64,000 bases of DNA from Sandaracinus sp. (lineage in GTDB: Bacteria > Myxococcota_A > Polyangia > Polyangiales > Houyiibacteriaceae): assembly GCA_002699025.1 (NCBI GenBank), contig PABA01000176.1:1-64000 (forward strand). Direction: 5' to 3'. A model generated the notes under the pieces. The model had not been told where the DNA came from, ran no database searches, and worked only from the letters and a program-made list of their open reading frames with translations. Positions 7,697 through 16,535 of this stretch are shown here, piece by piece. The position numbers and the translations under genes are program-made. The number at the start of each line of letters is the position of its first letter. The stretch's first letter is position 1.

Positions 7697-8718
7697 GGCG
7701 TGCCCTCCCCTTCGGCGCCGTCCGTCAGGCCGAAGCGCCAGGTCTCCGCCGGGTCGGCGCCGGCGCGCATCCAGCGGAGCTGCGCCCGGAGGCCCTCCTT
7801 CAGCGGCGTCGGCGCGTAGCCGAGGCGCTCCCGCGCGCTCCCGAGGTCGAAGCGCTGGTCGATCCACCACTTCGGCGTCTTCGCCCGGTCGAGGAGCGGC
7901 TCGACGTCGGCCACGCCCTCCTCCCGCGCCACCTCGCAGGCCAGGGCCGCCACCTCGGCGATGGTGCGGCTCTTCTCGCCGGCGCCGTGGTAGGCGCCGG
8001 TCGCGCCGCGGAGCGCCGCCTCGACCATCAGCCAGCAGAGGTCCGGCGCGAAGACGTCGTCGCGCACGCTCGCGCCCGCGCCGTAGACGGTCGGCCGCCC
8101 GCCCTCGAGGAGCGCCGCGAGGAAGCGCGGGATGGCGTTCTTCGCGTGCTGGCCCGGCCCGTAGATGCAGCTCGGGCGCACCACGGCGAAGCGGTAGCCG
8201 GCGCGCTCGGCGCTCAGCTCGAGGAGGCGCTCGGCGAGGAACTTGGCCGAGCCGTAGCTGTGTGGGTCCGGGCGCTGGGGCGGGTCCGCGGGGTCGATGG
8301 CGCCCTCCGCCGTCTCGCGCTCGGGGCGGCTCGGGCCGTACATCTTGAAGGTCGAGCAGGCGACCAGGTGCGGGCGCTGGCCGGCGGCGAGGAAGGCCTC
8401 CATGAGCCGCGGCGGCGCTTCGGCGATGGCGCGCAGGTTCGCGCGCGCCTCGGCGTCCACGCTCGAGCCCCGGGTGATGCGCGCGGCCATGTAGAGGACG
8501 GCGTCGATGGCCCCCGCCTCGGCGACGAGGCCCGCCGGGTCGAGGTCTCGCGCGCCGAGGTCCCGTTCGATCTCGGCGCCGCTCCCGGGCACGTCCACGC
8601 CCACGCATTCGCAGCCGCGGAGCCCGAGCGCGTGGCGCAGGTGCGTCCCCACGAAGCCCTGGCTCCCGGTCACGAGGATCCGCGCGCCCTCCCGGCGCGT
8701 CCGCGGCGGCGCCGTCAT
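7693..8718 (-). CDS. NAD-dependent epimerase/dehydratase (extended SDR)
   Basis: The 341-aa protein shows VTGSQGFVGTHL near residues 16-27, an Asp after the second strand (VGVDVPGSG) that would bind the NAD ribose, a CSTFKMYGP segment and catalytic YGSAK. It resembles UDP-glucose 4-epimerase/GDP-mannose dehydratase relatives. ATG 8718 lies 6 bp after the stop of the fusion gene, and its own stop overlaps the next GTG. It therefore sits in the middle of the glycan-type operon. The substrate is not deducible; divergence from the neighbouring epimerase suggests different reactions rather than a recent duplication. Confidence 0.85.
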   Translation of the reverse strand: MTAPPRTRREGARILVTGSQGFVGTHLRHALGLRGCECVGVDVPGSGAEIERDLGARDLDPAGLVAEAGAIDAVLYMAARITRGSSVDAEARANLRAIAEAPPRLMEAFLAAGQRPHLVACSTFKMYGPSRPERETAEGAIDPADPPQRPDPHSYGSAKFLAERLLELSAERAGYRFAVVRPSCIYGPGQHAKNAIPRFLAALLEGGRPTVYGAGASVRDDVFAPDLCWLMVEAALRGATGAYHGAGEKSRTIAEVAALACEVAREEGVADVEPLLDRAKTPKWWIDQRFDLGSARERLGYAPTPLKEGLRAQLRWMRAGADPAETWRFGLTDGAEGEGTP

Positions 8719-8724
8719 CCCGCC

Positions 8725-10941
8725 CTACCCCTCGGCCCGCGTCTTCACCGACTCGCTCCGCTCGGGCGCGCCCGATTGGAAGTCGATGGCCAGCTTGCTC
8801 ACGCTCGCCATGCGCTTGCCGGTCCGCACCATCTCGACCTTCTGCACGAACTCCGTATGGATGCGCAGGTCGTCGCCGAGGTGGCGCCGGATCACGGCCT
8901 TCACCTCCTCGAGGGCGTCCTGGGAGAAGCGCCCGCCCTTCACGACCAAGAAGCGGATCGCCCCCGGCTCGTCCTGCACGATCTGGAAGCGCTCGATGGC
9001 GTAGTCGTAGTCCTTGAGCAGGTGCGGGAAGAAGGTGCCGGGGACGTAGCGCCCGTCCGTGCCCTGGATGATCGACTGCACGCGGCCGTGGATCTCGCCG
9101 ATGCGCGGCGCGGCCCGCCCGCAGGCGCAGACGCCCTCCTCCATCGCCACGGCGAGGTCGCCGATGCGGTAGCGGATGAAGGGCATGGCGTAGTTGTTCA
9201 GGTCGGTGACGACCACCTCACCGGTCTCGCCCGGCTTCGCGGGGCGCCCGTCGACGAGGATCTCCACGAGGTAGCCCTCGCTGACGACGTGGTGGCCGGC
9301 GTGGGCCTCGCACTCGTAGGCGATGCCGCTGAACTCGCGGCTGCCGTACTTGTCGAAGGCGGCGCAGCCGAAGGCGTCCTCGATGATCGCGCGGCTGTGG
9401 TCGGGGAGGCTCTGCGCGCTCGACATGATCGCACGCGGCTGGTGGCTCATGCGGCCGACCTTCTTCAGGTAGCGCGCGAGGAAGTCGAAGGCCTCGGCGT
9501 AGCCGTCGATGAGCACGGGCTCCTTCTCCTCGATGAGGCGGACCATCTCGTCGAGGCCGTCCTCCTTCATCTCGAAGATGGGCACGAACCAGCGGTTCGA
9601 GAGGCGCGCGTCGGCCCGCTCCTTGAACGCCTGGCTCTTCGACATGCCGAGGGTCTGGTGCCAGAGGCGCACGCTCGGGTCGCCCCAGACGTAGCCGGTC
9701 CACTCCTGCGCGCGGAGCGTGGCCGCCCAGCGGAACTCGAGCTGCTCCCGGTCGGCGAAGCAGACGAAGGGGCGCCCGGTGCTGCCGCTCGTCGTGATGC
9801 GCAGCACCTCCGCGTGGTCGATGTTCTCGGCGCGGATGTCGAAGTAGATGTGGCGGCGGACGTCGTCCTTCGTGAGGAAGGGGAGCTTGTGCAGGTCGGC
9901 CTGGCCGCGGATGTCCTCGGGGCGGAGGCCCGCCTCGCGCAGGCGCTGCCGGTAGTAGGGGACGTTGCGCCAGGCGTGGCGGACGAGGCGGCGGAGCTTC
10001 TCGTCCTGGAGCTCGCGCATCTGGTCGGCCGGGAGCCACTGGGTCTGGTGGAGCGTCTCGTAGTGCTGCTCGACCCGGCGCGTGATCATCCAGTGCGTGC
10101 GCTCGAAGGTGCGCATGTAGGTGCGCCAGCGGAGCGGGTGCTTGCGCGGCGAGGGGGCCGGGTCGCAGTCGACCGGGTGGCGCGCGAGGAAGCGCTCGGC
10201 GACGTCGCGGGGCGGCGCCTTCACGCGGTACTCGAGGGTGGCCTTGGCGAGGTCGACGAGGCTCTCGGCGCTGACCTGGAGGGTCTTGGCGCCGTCGAGG
10301 AAGGAGGTGCCGGCCTTGCGCGGCTCGAAGAGGGTCTCGACCTCGCGGTACTCGTAGCCCTTCGCGTGGGCGGCGACCATGATGAACGACTGCCAGTAGG
10401 CGTAGTCGCCCTCGTAGGTGAGGATGTCGGCGAAGACCTCGCGCGAGCAGCAGATGAAGCCGCTCTTGTTGTCCTCGAGGTCCATCCCGAAGGTGCGGTT
10501 GAGCAGCGTGTTGAAGGCGCGGCTCACCCAGTAGCGGTTGCCGCGCTCGCGGCCGACCGGGGAGCGCCAGCCCTGCACGACGTCGACCTGGTACTCCTGG
10601 AGCGTGCGGTAGAGGCGGAGCACGTCCTCGGGCTGGTACTGGAGGTCGGCGTCGATGATGGCGACGAAGGCGCCCGAGGAGGCCTCGAGGCCCGTGCCCC
10701 AGGCGGCGGAGATGCCGCGGTTGACGCCGTGGTAGGCGCCGGTGATGCGCGGGTGCTGCTCGGCGAGCTCGCGGATCACCTCGGCCGTGCGGTCGGCGGA
10801 GCCGTCGTCGACGAGGACGAGCTCGCCGGCGATCTCGCCGTGGTCGAAGGTGCCGAGGACGCGCCGGGCCAGCTCCGGGAGGTTCAGCTCCTCGTTGAAG
10901 CAGGGGACGATGACGGAGATCTCGGGCGTCGCGGCGGTCAT
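8725..10941 (-). CDS. Glycosyltransferase family 2 fused to a PaaK/CapK-type adenylate-forming domain
   Basis: The 738-aa protein has two clear domains. Residues ~6-235 form a GT2 (polyprenyl-phosphate mannosyl/glucosyltransferase-like) domain with VPCFNEELNLP, VDDGSAD (44-50) and the metal-binding DADLQ (97-101). After a ~60-residue linker, residues ~300-735 match the phenylacetate-CoA ligase/CapK family: the phosphate loop ITTSGSTGRP (382-391), KYGSREFSG, and YAMPFIRYRIGDLA with a following Cys pair (CACG). Such domains activate carboxylates as acyl adenylates. It is the first gene of the minus-strand operon (ATG 10941). The fusion suggests that the enzyme both transfers a sugar and activates or attaches an acyl group to the same carrier, which is inference. 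The domains are usually separate proteins. Confidence 0.85.
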   Translation of the reverse strand: MTAATPEISVIVPCFNEELNLPELARRVLGTFDHGEIAGELVLVDDGSADRTAEVIRELAEQHPRITGAYHGVNRGISAAWGTGLEASSGAFVAIIDADLQYQPEDVLRLYRTLQEYQVDVVQGWRSPVGRERGNRYWVSRAFNTLLNRTFGMDLEDNKSGFICCSREVFADILTYEGDYAYWQSFIMVAAHAKGYEYREVETLFEPRKAGTSFLDGAKTLQVSAESLVDLAKATLEYRVKAPPRDVAERFLARHPVDCDPAPSPRKHPLRWRTYMRTFERTHWMITRRVEQHYETLHQTQWLPADQMRELQDEKLRRLVRHAWRNVPYYRQRLREAGLRPEDIRGQADLHKLPFLTKDDVRRHIYFDIRAENIDHAEVLRITTSGSTGRPFVCFADREQLEFRWAATLRAQEWTGYVWGDPSVRLWHQTLGMSKSQAFKERADARLSNRWFVPIFEMKEDGLDEMVRLIEEKEPVLIDGYAEAFDFLARYLKKVGRMSHQPRAIMSSAQSLPDHSRAIIEDAFGCAAFDKYGSREFSGIAYECEAHAGHHVVSEGYLVEILVDGRPAKPGETGEVVVTDLNNYAMPFIRYRIGDLAVAMEEGVCACGRAAPRIGEIHGRVQSIIQGTDGRYVPGTFFPHLLKDYDYAIERFQIVQDEPGAIRFLVVKGGRFSQDALEEVKAVIRRHLGDDLRIHTEFVQKVEMVRTGKRMASVSKLAIDFQSGAPERSESVKTRAEG

Positions 10942-11141
10942 GATGAAGCGGGCGGCAGCCTGTCACGCGGGCCGCGGCGGTTCCAGTGGCGGCGGGAGCG
11001 TGCGCTTGCCCCCGACCTGGGGGGCGCCGCCAGGGGCGCGCGCGGGGTATGCCGAGAGGTCCGGGGAGCGCCCGACGCGGGAGCAGGCTGCTTGCGCGTG
11101 CGCGATCCGCCGTCCAGCGTCCCCCGCCGACGAGTCCTCCC

Positions 11142-11756
11142 ATGGCCCGCCTGCTCCCGCTCTCGCTCGCGCTCCTCGCCCTCTCCGCCTGCGGCGGCGA
11201 GGAGGCGCCCGCCGCCACGACCGACCCCTCCGCGGAGGCCTCGGCCGGCGGAGAGGAGACCGCGCCGCCCCCCGCGCCGCCGGGCCCGCTCGGCGACGAC
11301 GCCTTCCTCGGGCGCGTCCCGCCGGGCTTCCGGCCGGCCGAGATCCCGGACCGGGTCGGCTTCGTGCGATCGGAGCGGCCGGCGCCCGACGGGCACCTCG
11401 GCTCGATCGTCGTCTCGACCCCCGCGTACGCGACGCCGGACCAGCGGGTGCTGCTCACGAGCGCCGACCGCTGCCGCGACGCCGGCGAAGCCTCGGCCCA
11501 CGCGCTCCGCCGGGACCACCAGGTCGAGCCGCAGTACGTGCGCTACGCCGTGATCGAGCTGCCGGCCGGGGAGGCCTGCCAGTACGAGCTGCGGATCGTC
11601 GGCGCGGAGCGGCCGCACTCGGTGGTCGGCACGGTGCTCCAGTCGGAGGGCGCGGACCGGGTCGTCCTCTGCACGATCGGCGAGGGCGACGCGGTGGCGC
11701 GGGAGGGCTGCGAGGCCTTCCTCGAGAGCTGGCGCTGGGCGCCCGGCGAGCGCTGA
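11142..11756 (+). CDS. Lipoprotein of unknown function
   Basis: The 204-aa product (ATG 11142) has a signal peptide ending in LLALSACGG with the lipidated Cys at 17. An Ala/Pro/Glu-rich linker to about residue 50 follows, then a mixed alpha/beta globular part with three cysteines. No family was recognised. It is transcribed away from the glycan operon, sharing a ~200-bp divergent intergenic region, and converges on the minus-strand gene ending at 11869. Start choice rests on the signal peptide; upstream in-frame sequence is Arg/Gly-rich and not signal-like. Confidence 0.75.
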   Translation: MARLLPLSLALLALSACGGEEAPAATTDPSAEASAGGEETAPPPAPPGPLGDDAFLGRVPPGFRPAEIPDRVGFVRSERPAPDGHLGSIVVSTPAYATPDQRVLLTSADRCRDAGEASAHALRRDHQVEPQYVRYAVIELPAGEACQYELRIVGAERPHSVVGTVLQSEGADRVVLCTIGEGDAVAREGCEAFLESWRWAPGER

Positions 11757-11868
11757 GCGGACGCTCGGAGGGCGAGAGCCGAGCGCGCGCTGGCTCGAGG
11801 TGGCTCCCGCACCCGCTCCCGCTCGCGCGATGCGAGGACGCGCCGGATCGGGTCGCGGGCGCGCACGC

Positions 11869-14016
11869 CTACTCGGCGGGCTCCTCCGCGAAGAGGGTCG
11901 CGCCCCAGCAGAAGTGGCGGGCGCCGTCCTCGGGGGCGCTGACGCGGAAGGTCACGCGGCGGGGCGCGTCGCTCGGGGGGATGGTCCAGGCGAAGGTCGC
12001 GTAGCCGGGCTCGGCGCCGGCCTCGATGGCGTCCACGGGCCGGCCGTCGACGCGGAGAGCGAGGCGGACGTCGGGGCCCCCGCGGGCCGCCGCCGCGTCG
12101 AGGACGCCCGCGAAGCCCGCCACCCGGCGCCCCTCGGGCGGGACGTTCTCGAAGACCACGTCGAGGGGGCGCCCGTCCGGCAGCGGGTGGGTCCAGGTGC
12201 AGGGCATGCGCACGCGCCCGAGCTCGCCCTCGGTGGGGCCGACCCAGGTCCACTCGGCATGCGGGCACTCGAGGCGCTCGCCATCCCAGGGGGCGCAGGC
12301 CTCGCGCTCGCCGCCGGGCGCGCCCTCGTAGGCGGCGGCGCGGTGCACGTTCTCGCGGAAGCTGTAGACGACCGTCCGGCGCGGGGCGGTGTTGCGCCAG
12401 AGGCTCCAGGCGCCGGCCTCGGCGACCTCCTCGATGCCCTCGCCGGCGCCGATGCGGGCGGCGAGGTTCCCGCCGCGGCGGGTGAGGAAGTAGTCGTAGA
12501 AGTCGCCGTAGAGGTCGTAGCGGAAGCGGCGGTGCTCCCACTCGCCGCGCCGACCCGGGTAGGGGCTCGAGCCGAGGGTGCGGAGCGAGAGCGGGATGGT
12601 CGAGCTGTTGATGAAGGTGAAGCCGACGAGGCCGCCACGCTCCACCATGTAGTAGGCCGGGTAGTGGAGGAAGACGGCGTGCGAGAGCGCGTCGGCGCGG
12701 GAGGCGTAGACCATCCCGTAGAGGCGCCGACCGGGCTCGGCGGCCTCGAGGACCGTGGCGAGGTCCTCGGCCTCCTCGTCGACGCTCGTGAGCTTCTCGT
12801 GGACCACCCAGCCGGTCCACGCGGCGAGGGCCAGGGCGGGGGCGTGGACGAGGAGCGGGAGCCAGGGCTTGGCGGACGGGGCGACGGCGAGGGGCAGGAG
12901 GAGCGCGAGGCCGCAGATGCCGAGGATCACCATGCGGGGCGAGATGGCCCAGATGTTCGCGGCGCTCATGGGGGCGCCCCAGTAGAGGCCGGCGAGGAGG
13001 AGGCCGACGAGCCAGGCGCGCCAGGGGACGGCGGGGCGGCCCTCGCGGCGCCAGCGGAGGACGAGGCCGACGAGGCCGGCGAGGAGGAGCCAGCCGAGCA
13101 CGGCGGCGAAGCCGAGGCGGAGCTGCTGGTCGGCGTCGTCGTGGAAGGCCTCGTTGAACCACTGCGGGAGGCCGATCCACTTCTCCTCGAGGGAGCGCAT
13201 CTCGAGCTCGCCGCCGGACTGGGCGTGGACCGTGGCGGTGGCGGCGCCGAGCCGGTCGGCCTGATCGGTGACGAAGCTGGAGCCGAACCAGATGCCGAAG
13301 CAGGCGAGGCTCGGGACGAGGGCGAGGAAGAGGCGAACCAGGCGGCGCCAGCGGCGCCAGTGGTGGAAGAGGGCGGCGGCGACGCCGGCGACGAGGAGAG
13401 CGACGCCGTAGGCGAGCGCGTGGGTGAAGAAGAGGAGGGAGGAGGCGAGGACGACCTCGCCGACGCGGCGGGCCGGGGCGCCCTCGAGGTCGCCGAGGCG
13501 GAAGAGCGCGGCGAGGGTCCACAGGGCGAGGGGCACGGCCATCACGTAGGCGCCGAAGCCGAGGTAGAGGGGCCAGCTCCAGACGGCGCCGAAGGCGAGG
13601 AGCGCGGGCCAGGGGGAGCGGCCGAGGACGCGGAGGAGGTGGGCGAGCGCGAGGGGGGTGCCGGCGACGTAGAGGGCGAGGAGGAGGCGGAGCGCCACGT
13701 CGACGCCGACGATCTTCCCGAGGAGGGCGCCGCCCAGGTAGAAGCCGAGGTAGGTGCTGATCTGCGGGTGGAGCTCGTAGTAGAGGTCGAAGCCGCGGGC
13801 GGGGTCGCCGTGGTGGGCGAGGACGGAGACCATCGCGGCGTGCTGCGGGTAGTCGAGGAGCGGCAGCCGGAGCGGGGTGAAGAGGGGGATGGCGACGCAG
13901 AGCGCGCCGAAGGCCCAGGCGGCCCAGAAGGTGGGCCCGAACGGGGGGAGCGGGTTCGGCTCGGCGGGCGGCTCGGGCTCGTCGCTCGGCGCCCCGGTGC
14001 GGCGCGGGCGCCTCAC
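11869..14016 (-). CDS. Large multi-pass membrane protein, GT-C glycosyltransferase-like
   Basis: The 715-aa protein has a Pro/Glu-rich cytoplasmic N-terminus, about 11-12 hydrophobic helices between ~30 and ~420, and a C-terminal soluble region of ~290 residues that should face the periplasm. The first extracytoplasmic loop has LPLLDYPQHAAM, an acidic loop position like that of GT-C transferases using polyprenyl-phosphate sugars. The overall plan matches GT39/GT83-type proteins, though no classical DE pair was found. It starts with GTG inside the stop of the upstream hydrolase-like gene (GTGA, 14013-14016), implying coupled translation. The C-terminal domain is beta-rich and unassigned. The function is inferred from architecture only. 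Confidence 0.72.
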   Translation of the reverse strand: MRRPRRTGAPSDEPEPPAEPNPLPPFGPTFWAAWAFGALCVAIPLFTPLRLPLLDYPQHAAMVSVLAHHGDPARGFDLYYELHPQISTYLGFYLGGALLGKIVGVDVALRLLLALYVAGTPLALAHLLRVLGRSPWPALLAFGAVWSWPLYLGFGAYVMAVPLALWTLAALFRLGDLEGAPARRVGEVVLASSLLFFTHALAYGVALLVAGVAAALFHHWRRWRRLVRLFLALVPSLACFGIWFGSSFVTDQADRLGAATATVHAQSGGELEMRSLEEKWIGLPQWFNEAFHDDADQQLRLGFAAVLGWLLLAGLVGLVLRWRREGRPAVPWRAWLVGLLLAGLYWGAPMSAANIWAISPRMVILGICGLALLLPLAVAPSAKPWLPLLVHAPALALAAWTGWVVHEKLTSVDEEAEDLATVLEAAEPGRRLYGMVYASRADALSHAVFLHYPAYYMVERGGLVGFTFINSSTIPLSLRTLGSSPYPGRRGEWEHRRFRYDLYGDFYDYFLTRRGGNLAARIGAGEGIEEVAEAGAWSLWRNTAPRRTVVYSFRENVHRAAAYEGAPGGEREACAPWDGERLECPHAEWTWVGPTEGELGRVRMPCTWTHPLPDGRPLDVVFENVPPEGRRVAGFAGVLDAAAARGGPDVRLALRVDGRPVDAIEAGAEPGYATFAWTIPPSDAPRRVTFRVSAPEDGARHFCWGATLFAEEPAE

Positions 14017-15059
14017 GTGCGCGCCTCGTCGTCCGCGACCTTGGCCGCCTCGCCGCCCTCGCCGCCCTCGCCGCGGAGCCCGACCCAGAATGCGTGGGTG
14101 GCCTCGGCGACCTGCTCCGGGCGCTCCTCGAGGGGGGCGCCGCGGCAGCCGTCGAGCATCGCCGTCCGCCCGTCGGCGAGCGCGCGGGCGAAGCGGGCGG
14201 CGTTCTCCGGCTCGCTCCCGCGGTCGTGCTGGCCCCAGACGACGAGGGCGGGCGCCTTCACGGCGGCGAGCGCGGAGGCCGGTCCGAAGGCGTCGGGGGC
14301 GAGGTCGCCGGCGAGGTGGCGGAGGCAGGCATGGGCGGCGGCGTCGAGGTCGTCGGCGGCGCGGAGGGCGAGGCCCTCGCCGGCCCAGCTCGGGCGCTTG
14401 GGGAGGCCCCGGAGCCAGTCGCCGGCGACCTCGGCGGGCGGCAGGACGGCGTCGAGGTCCCCGTCGAGCCAGGCCTGCTCCTCTTCCGAGGGGGCGTCCG
14501 GGCGGAGGCCCATGGGGCGGACGAGGACGAGGGAGGCGACGCGCTCGGGGTGCGCGGCGGCGTAGCGCCAGGCGAAGAGGGCGAAGCCGTCGGCGGCGGC
14601 GAGGTGGGCGCGGCGGACGTCGAGGGCGTCGAGGAGCTCGCCGAGGCGGGCGACCTGGGTGGCGACGTCGTAGCGCGCCTTCGGGTCGTAGGCGGCGAGG
14701 CCCGGGAAGGCGACGAGGAGGACGCGCTCGCCGTCCTCGAGGGGGAGCGCGCGGCCCCACTCGACGAGGGTCGGGCCGAGGACGACGCGGGCCTCGCCGG
14801 GCGGGAGGGCGTCGCCGGGGCGCTCGCGGACGGCGACGAGGTGCCCGTCGGCGAGCTCGACCGGGCGCGACGCGAGCTCGTCCCAGCCCTCGCGGAGGAG
14901 GCGGCGGGCGCGGGGCGGCGGGCGGAGGAGGCGGAGGAGCAGGCCCCCGCCGATGGCCACGGCGAGGCCGATCAGCGTGAAGCGCAGCAGGAAATCGAGG
15001 TCGAGCGTGCCGGGCTCCACGATGGGCGAGGCGTACGCGGCGGGCCCGGGGGTCCGCAA
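14013..15059 (-). CDS. Membrane-anchored alpha/beta-hydrolase-fold protein with a degenerate active site
   Basis: The 348-aa protein has one N-terminal transmembrane segment (about 25-44) followed by an alpha/beta-hydrolase fold. Strand-turn-helix landmarks are present (VLLVAFPGLAAYD; VRRAHLAAADGFALFAWRY; ALVVWGQHD). The nucleophile elbow reads A-A-D157-G-F instead of G-x-S-x-G, and where the catalytic His is expected (after LDGC) there is Arg296. Asp269 in GQHD is kept. It is therefore probably not a serine hydrolase; a non-catalytic role or altered chemistry is possible. It is coupled to the GT-C-like gene by GTGA. TTG 15059 is the longest start; GTG 15020 is an alternative, and neither has a clear ribosome binding site. 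Confidence 0.68.
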   Translation of the reverse strand: MRTPGPAAYASPIVEPGTLDLDFLLRFTLIGLAVAIGGGLLLRLLRPPPRARRLLREGWDELASRPVELADGHLVAVRERPGDALPPGEARVVLGPTLVEWGRALPLEDGERVLLVAFPGLAAYDPKARYDVATQVARLGELLDALDVRRAHLAAADGFALFAWRYAAAHPERVASLVLVRPMGLRPDAPSEEEQAWLDGDLDAVLPPAEVAGDWLRGLPKRPSWAGEGLALRAADDLDAAAHACLRHLAGDLAPDAFGPASALAAVKAPALVVWGQHDRGSEPENAARFARALADGRTAMLDGCRGAPLEERPEQVAEATHAFWVGLRGEGGEGGEAAKVADDEART

Positions 15060-15193
15060 GAGAAACCGGGCGGCGCGGGCGCGACCCGAACGGCGACACC
15101 GCCTCGAGGCTCTCGCCTCGGACCGTTCCCGATCGGGGCCAGGCCGGGCTTCTTCCCTTGGCGACGAAGGGCAGCGGGCAGGAGACTGGGCCC

Positions 15194-15952
15194 ATGCGCG
15201 CCGGCCGACGGTACACCTGTCCCCGCTGCGGGGAGCAGTCGACCCACGCGGTCCGCTGCTTCCGCTGCGCGGTCTTGCCCCTCGACGAGCACGGCCACCC
15301 GCCGCCGCCGCTCTTCGAGCGCCAGATGCTCTTCCGCTCCCAGCCGCCCTCCGAGATCGGCAACGACACGCTGGCCCTCGTGACGGGGGTCGCGGCCGGG
15401 ACCGGCTACTTCTTCACGCGGCTCAGACGGGAGATCCGCGCGCACCGAGAGCGCCGGCGACGCCGCCGGCGGATCGAGGCGCTGAGGCCCGGCCCGATCG
15501 CCGAGGTCCGCGCCGAGGAGGCGCGCGTGCGAGGGCACGTCGAGCTACTCCGCGCCGCGGCGGGGGGGCCGATCGACGCTGCCGCCTACCTGACGCGCCA
15601 GCGCGACGCGCCGAAGGGCGGTGACGTCACGGTCGAGACGCGGATCGGCTGTGGGCGCTTCCTGGTGCGCGACGACAGCGGCGCCGCGCTCGTGGACGAC
15701 GACTTCCTGGCCGTGCTCGCGCCGCCCGGGGCGTCGCTGCCCGCCTCGGGTGACGCGGAGGTGGTCATTCGCCACGGGGACCGGATCGAGGTCACGGGGC
15801 CGGTGGCCTGGCGGGCCGTTCCGGATCTCCAGCAGCTCGGTCGCGGCGAGGGGTTCCGAAGCGCCCCGCGGGTGCTCTGCTTCGACGGACGACCCGACGC
15901 GCTGCTCCTGCTGCGGCCGCTGCCGACCGGCGAAGGAGCGCGAGAGGGGTGA
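15194..15952 (+). CDS. Zinc-ribbon membrane protein with GIDE/BAM-like domain
   Basis: The 252-aa protein (ATG 15194, GGAG about 9 bases upstream) begins with a zinc ribbon, CPRCGEQSTHAVRCFRC, at about 8-24. A short hydrophobic stretch (~58-70) and an Arg-rich helix (~75-95) follow. The C-terminal half has VETRIGCGRFLVRDDSG, a beta pattern reminiscent of the GIDE/BAM domain seen in MULAN-type E3 ligases and in bacterial envelope proteins. No RING is present. A role at the cytoplasmic membrane is likely; anything further is unknown. It is divergent from the hydrolase-like gene and lies 31 bp upstream of the deaminase gene, probably in one transcript. Confidence 0.68.
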   Translation: MRAGRRYTCPRCGEQSTHAVRCFRCAVLPLDEHGHPPPPLFERQMLFRSQPPSEIGNDTLALVTGVAAGTGYFFTRLRREIRAHRERRRRRRRIEALRPGPIAEVRAEEARVRGHVELLRAAAGGPIDAAAYLTRQRDAPKGGDVTVETRIGCGRFLVRDDSGAALVDDDFLAVLAPPGASLPASGDAEVVIRHGDRIEVTGPVAWRAVPDLQQLGRGEGFRSAPRVLCFDGRPDALLLLRPLPTGEGAREG

Positions 15953-15983
15953 CAGGCGCGGGCGCAGATGCGAGATCCGAGAG

Positions 15984-16463
15984 GTGAAGGAAAAGCACGT
16001 CCGCATCCGCATCGAGCAGTGCCTGGCGCTCTCCAAGGCCTCGAACTGCCCGCGGCGCAAGTTCGGGGCGCTGCTCCTCGACCCGGCGCGCAACGTCGTC
16101 CTGATGGACGGCTACAACGGGGGGCCGCGCGGCGGGGGCGAGCTCTGCGGGGGCGAGGTCTGCCTGCGCGACACGATGGGCGTGAAGTCCGGGACGCGCA
16201 TGGAGATCGGCTGCCACCACGCCGAGATGAACGTGATCTGCAACGCGGCGGCGAACGGGGTGGGCTGCAAGGGGGCGTGGCTGATCGTCACCGGCGAGCC
16301 CTGCATCCTCTGCGCGAAGCTGATCCACCACGCGGGCATCGAGCGGGTGCTGATCGTGGAGGGGGGCTACCTCGGGGCGAACGGGGTGGACTACCTGAAA
16401 GGGCACGGCGTCGAGGTGGTGGCCGTGGAGGGGCCGAAGGATCCGCGGCTGGCAGAGGTCTAG
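15984..16463 (+). CDS. dCMP/cytidine deaminase-family zinc enzyme
   Basis: The 159-aa product starts at GTG 15984. It carries the zinc-site motifs of the cytidine and deoxycytidylate deaminase family: CHHAEMN (His and catalytic Glu) and GEPCILCAKL (PCxxC). An insert between the first strand and the HAE motif contains further Cys residues (GGELCGGEVCL), as in many ComEB/dCMP deaminases that bind a second zinc. The likely reaction is dCMP to dUMP, feeding dTMP synthesis. It is cytoplasmic and follows the zinc-ribbon gene by 31 bp. Start uncertainty is small because the conserved N-terminal helix begins right after GTG. A strong hairpin follows the stop. Confidence 0.82.
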   Translation: MKEKHVRIRIEQCLALSKASNCPRRKFGALLLDPARNVVLMDGYNGGPRGGGELCGGEVCLRDTMGVKSGTRMEIGCHHAEMNVICNAAANGVGCKGAWLIVTGEPCILCAKLIHHAGIERVLIVEGGYLGANGVDYLKGHGVEVVAVEGPKDPRLAEV

Positions 16464-16510
16464 GCCTCGGTCCCGCGCTTCGCGCGCACTCGGGGCCTCA
16501 CGTCGTTCAT

Positions 16511-16535
16511 GAGGGGCCTTTCGCAAAGGCCCCTC
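16511..16535 (+). terminator. Perfect 11-bp hairpin after the deaminase gene
   Basis: GAGGGGCCTTT (16511-16521) and AAAGGCCCCTC (16525-16535) are perfect inverted repeats around a CGC loop, about 48 bp beyond the stop codon at 16463. There is no T-run after it, so termination would depend on the stem or on Rho. The position fits the end of the 15194-16463 transcript. Confidence 0.65.
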
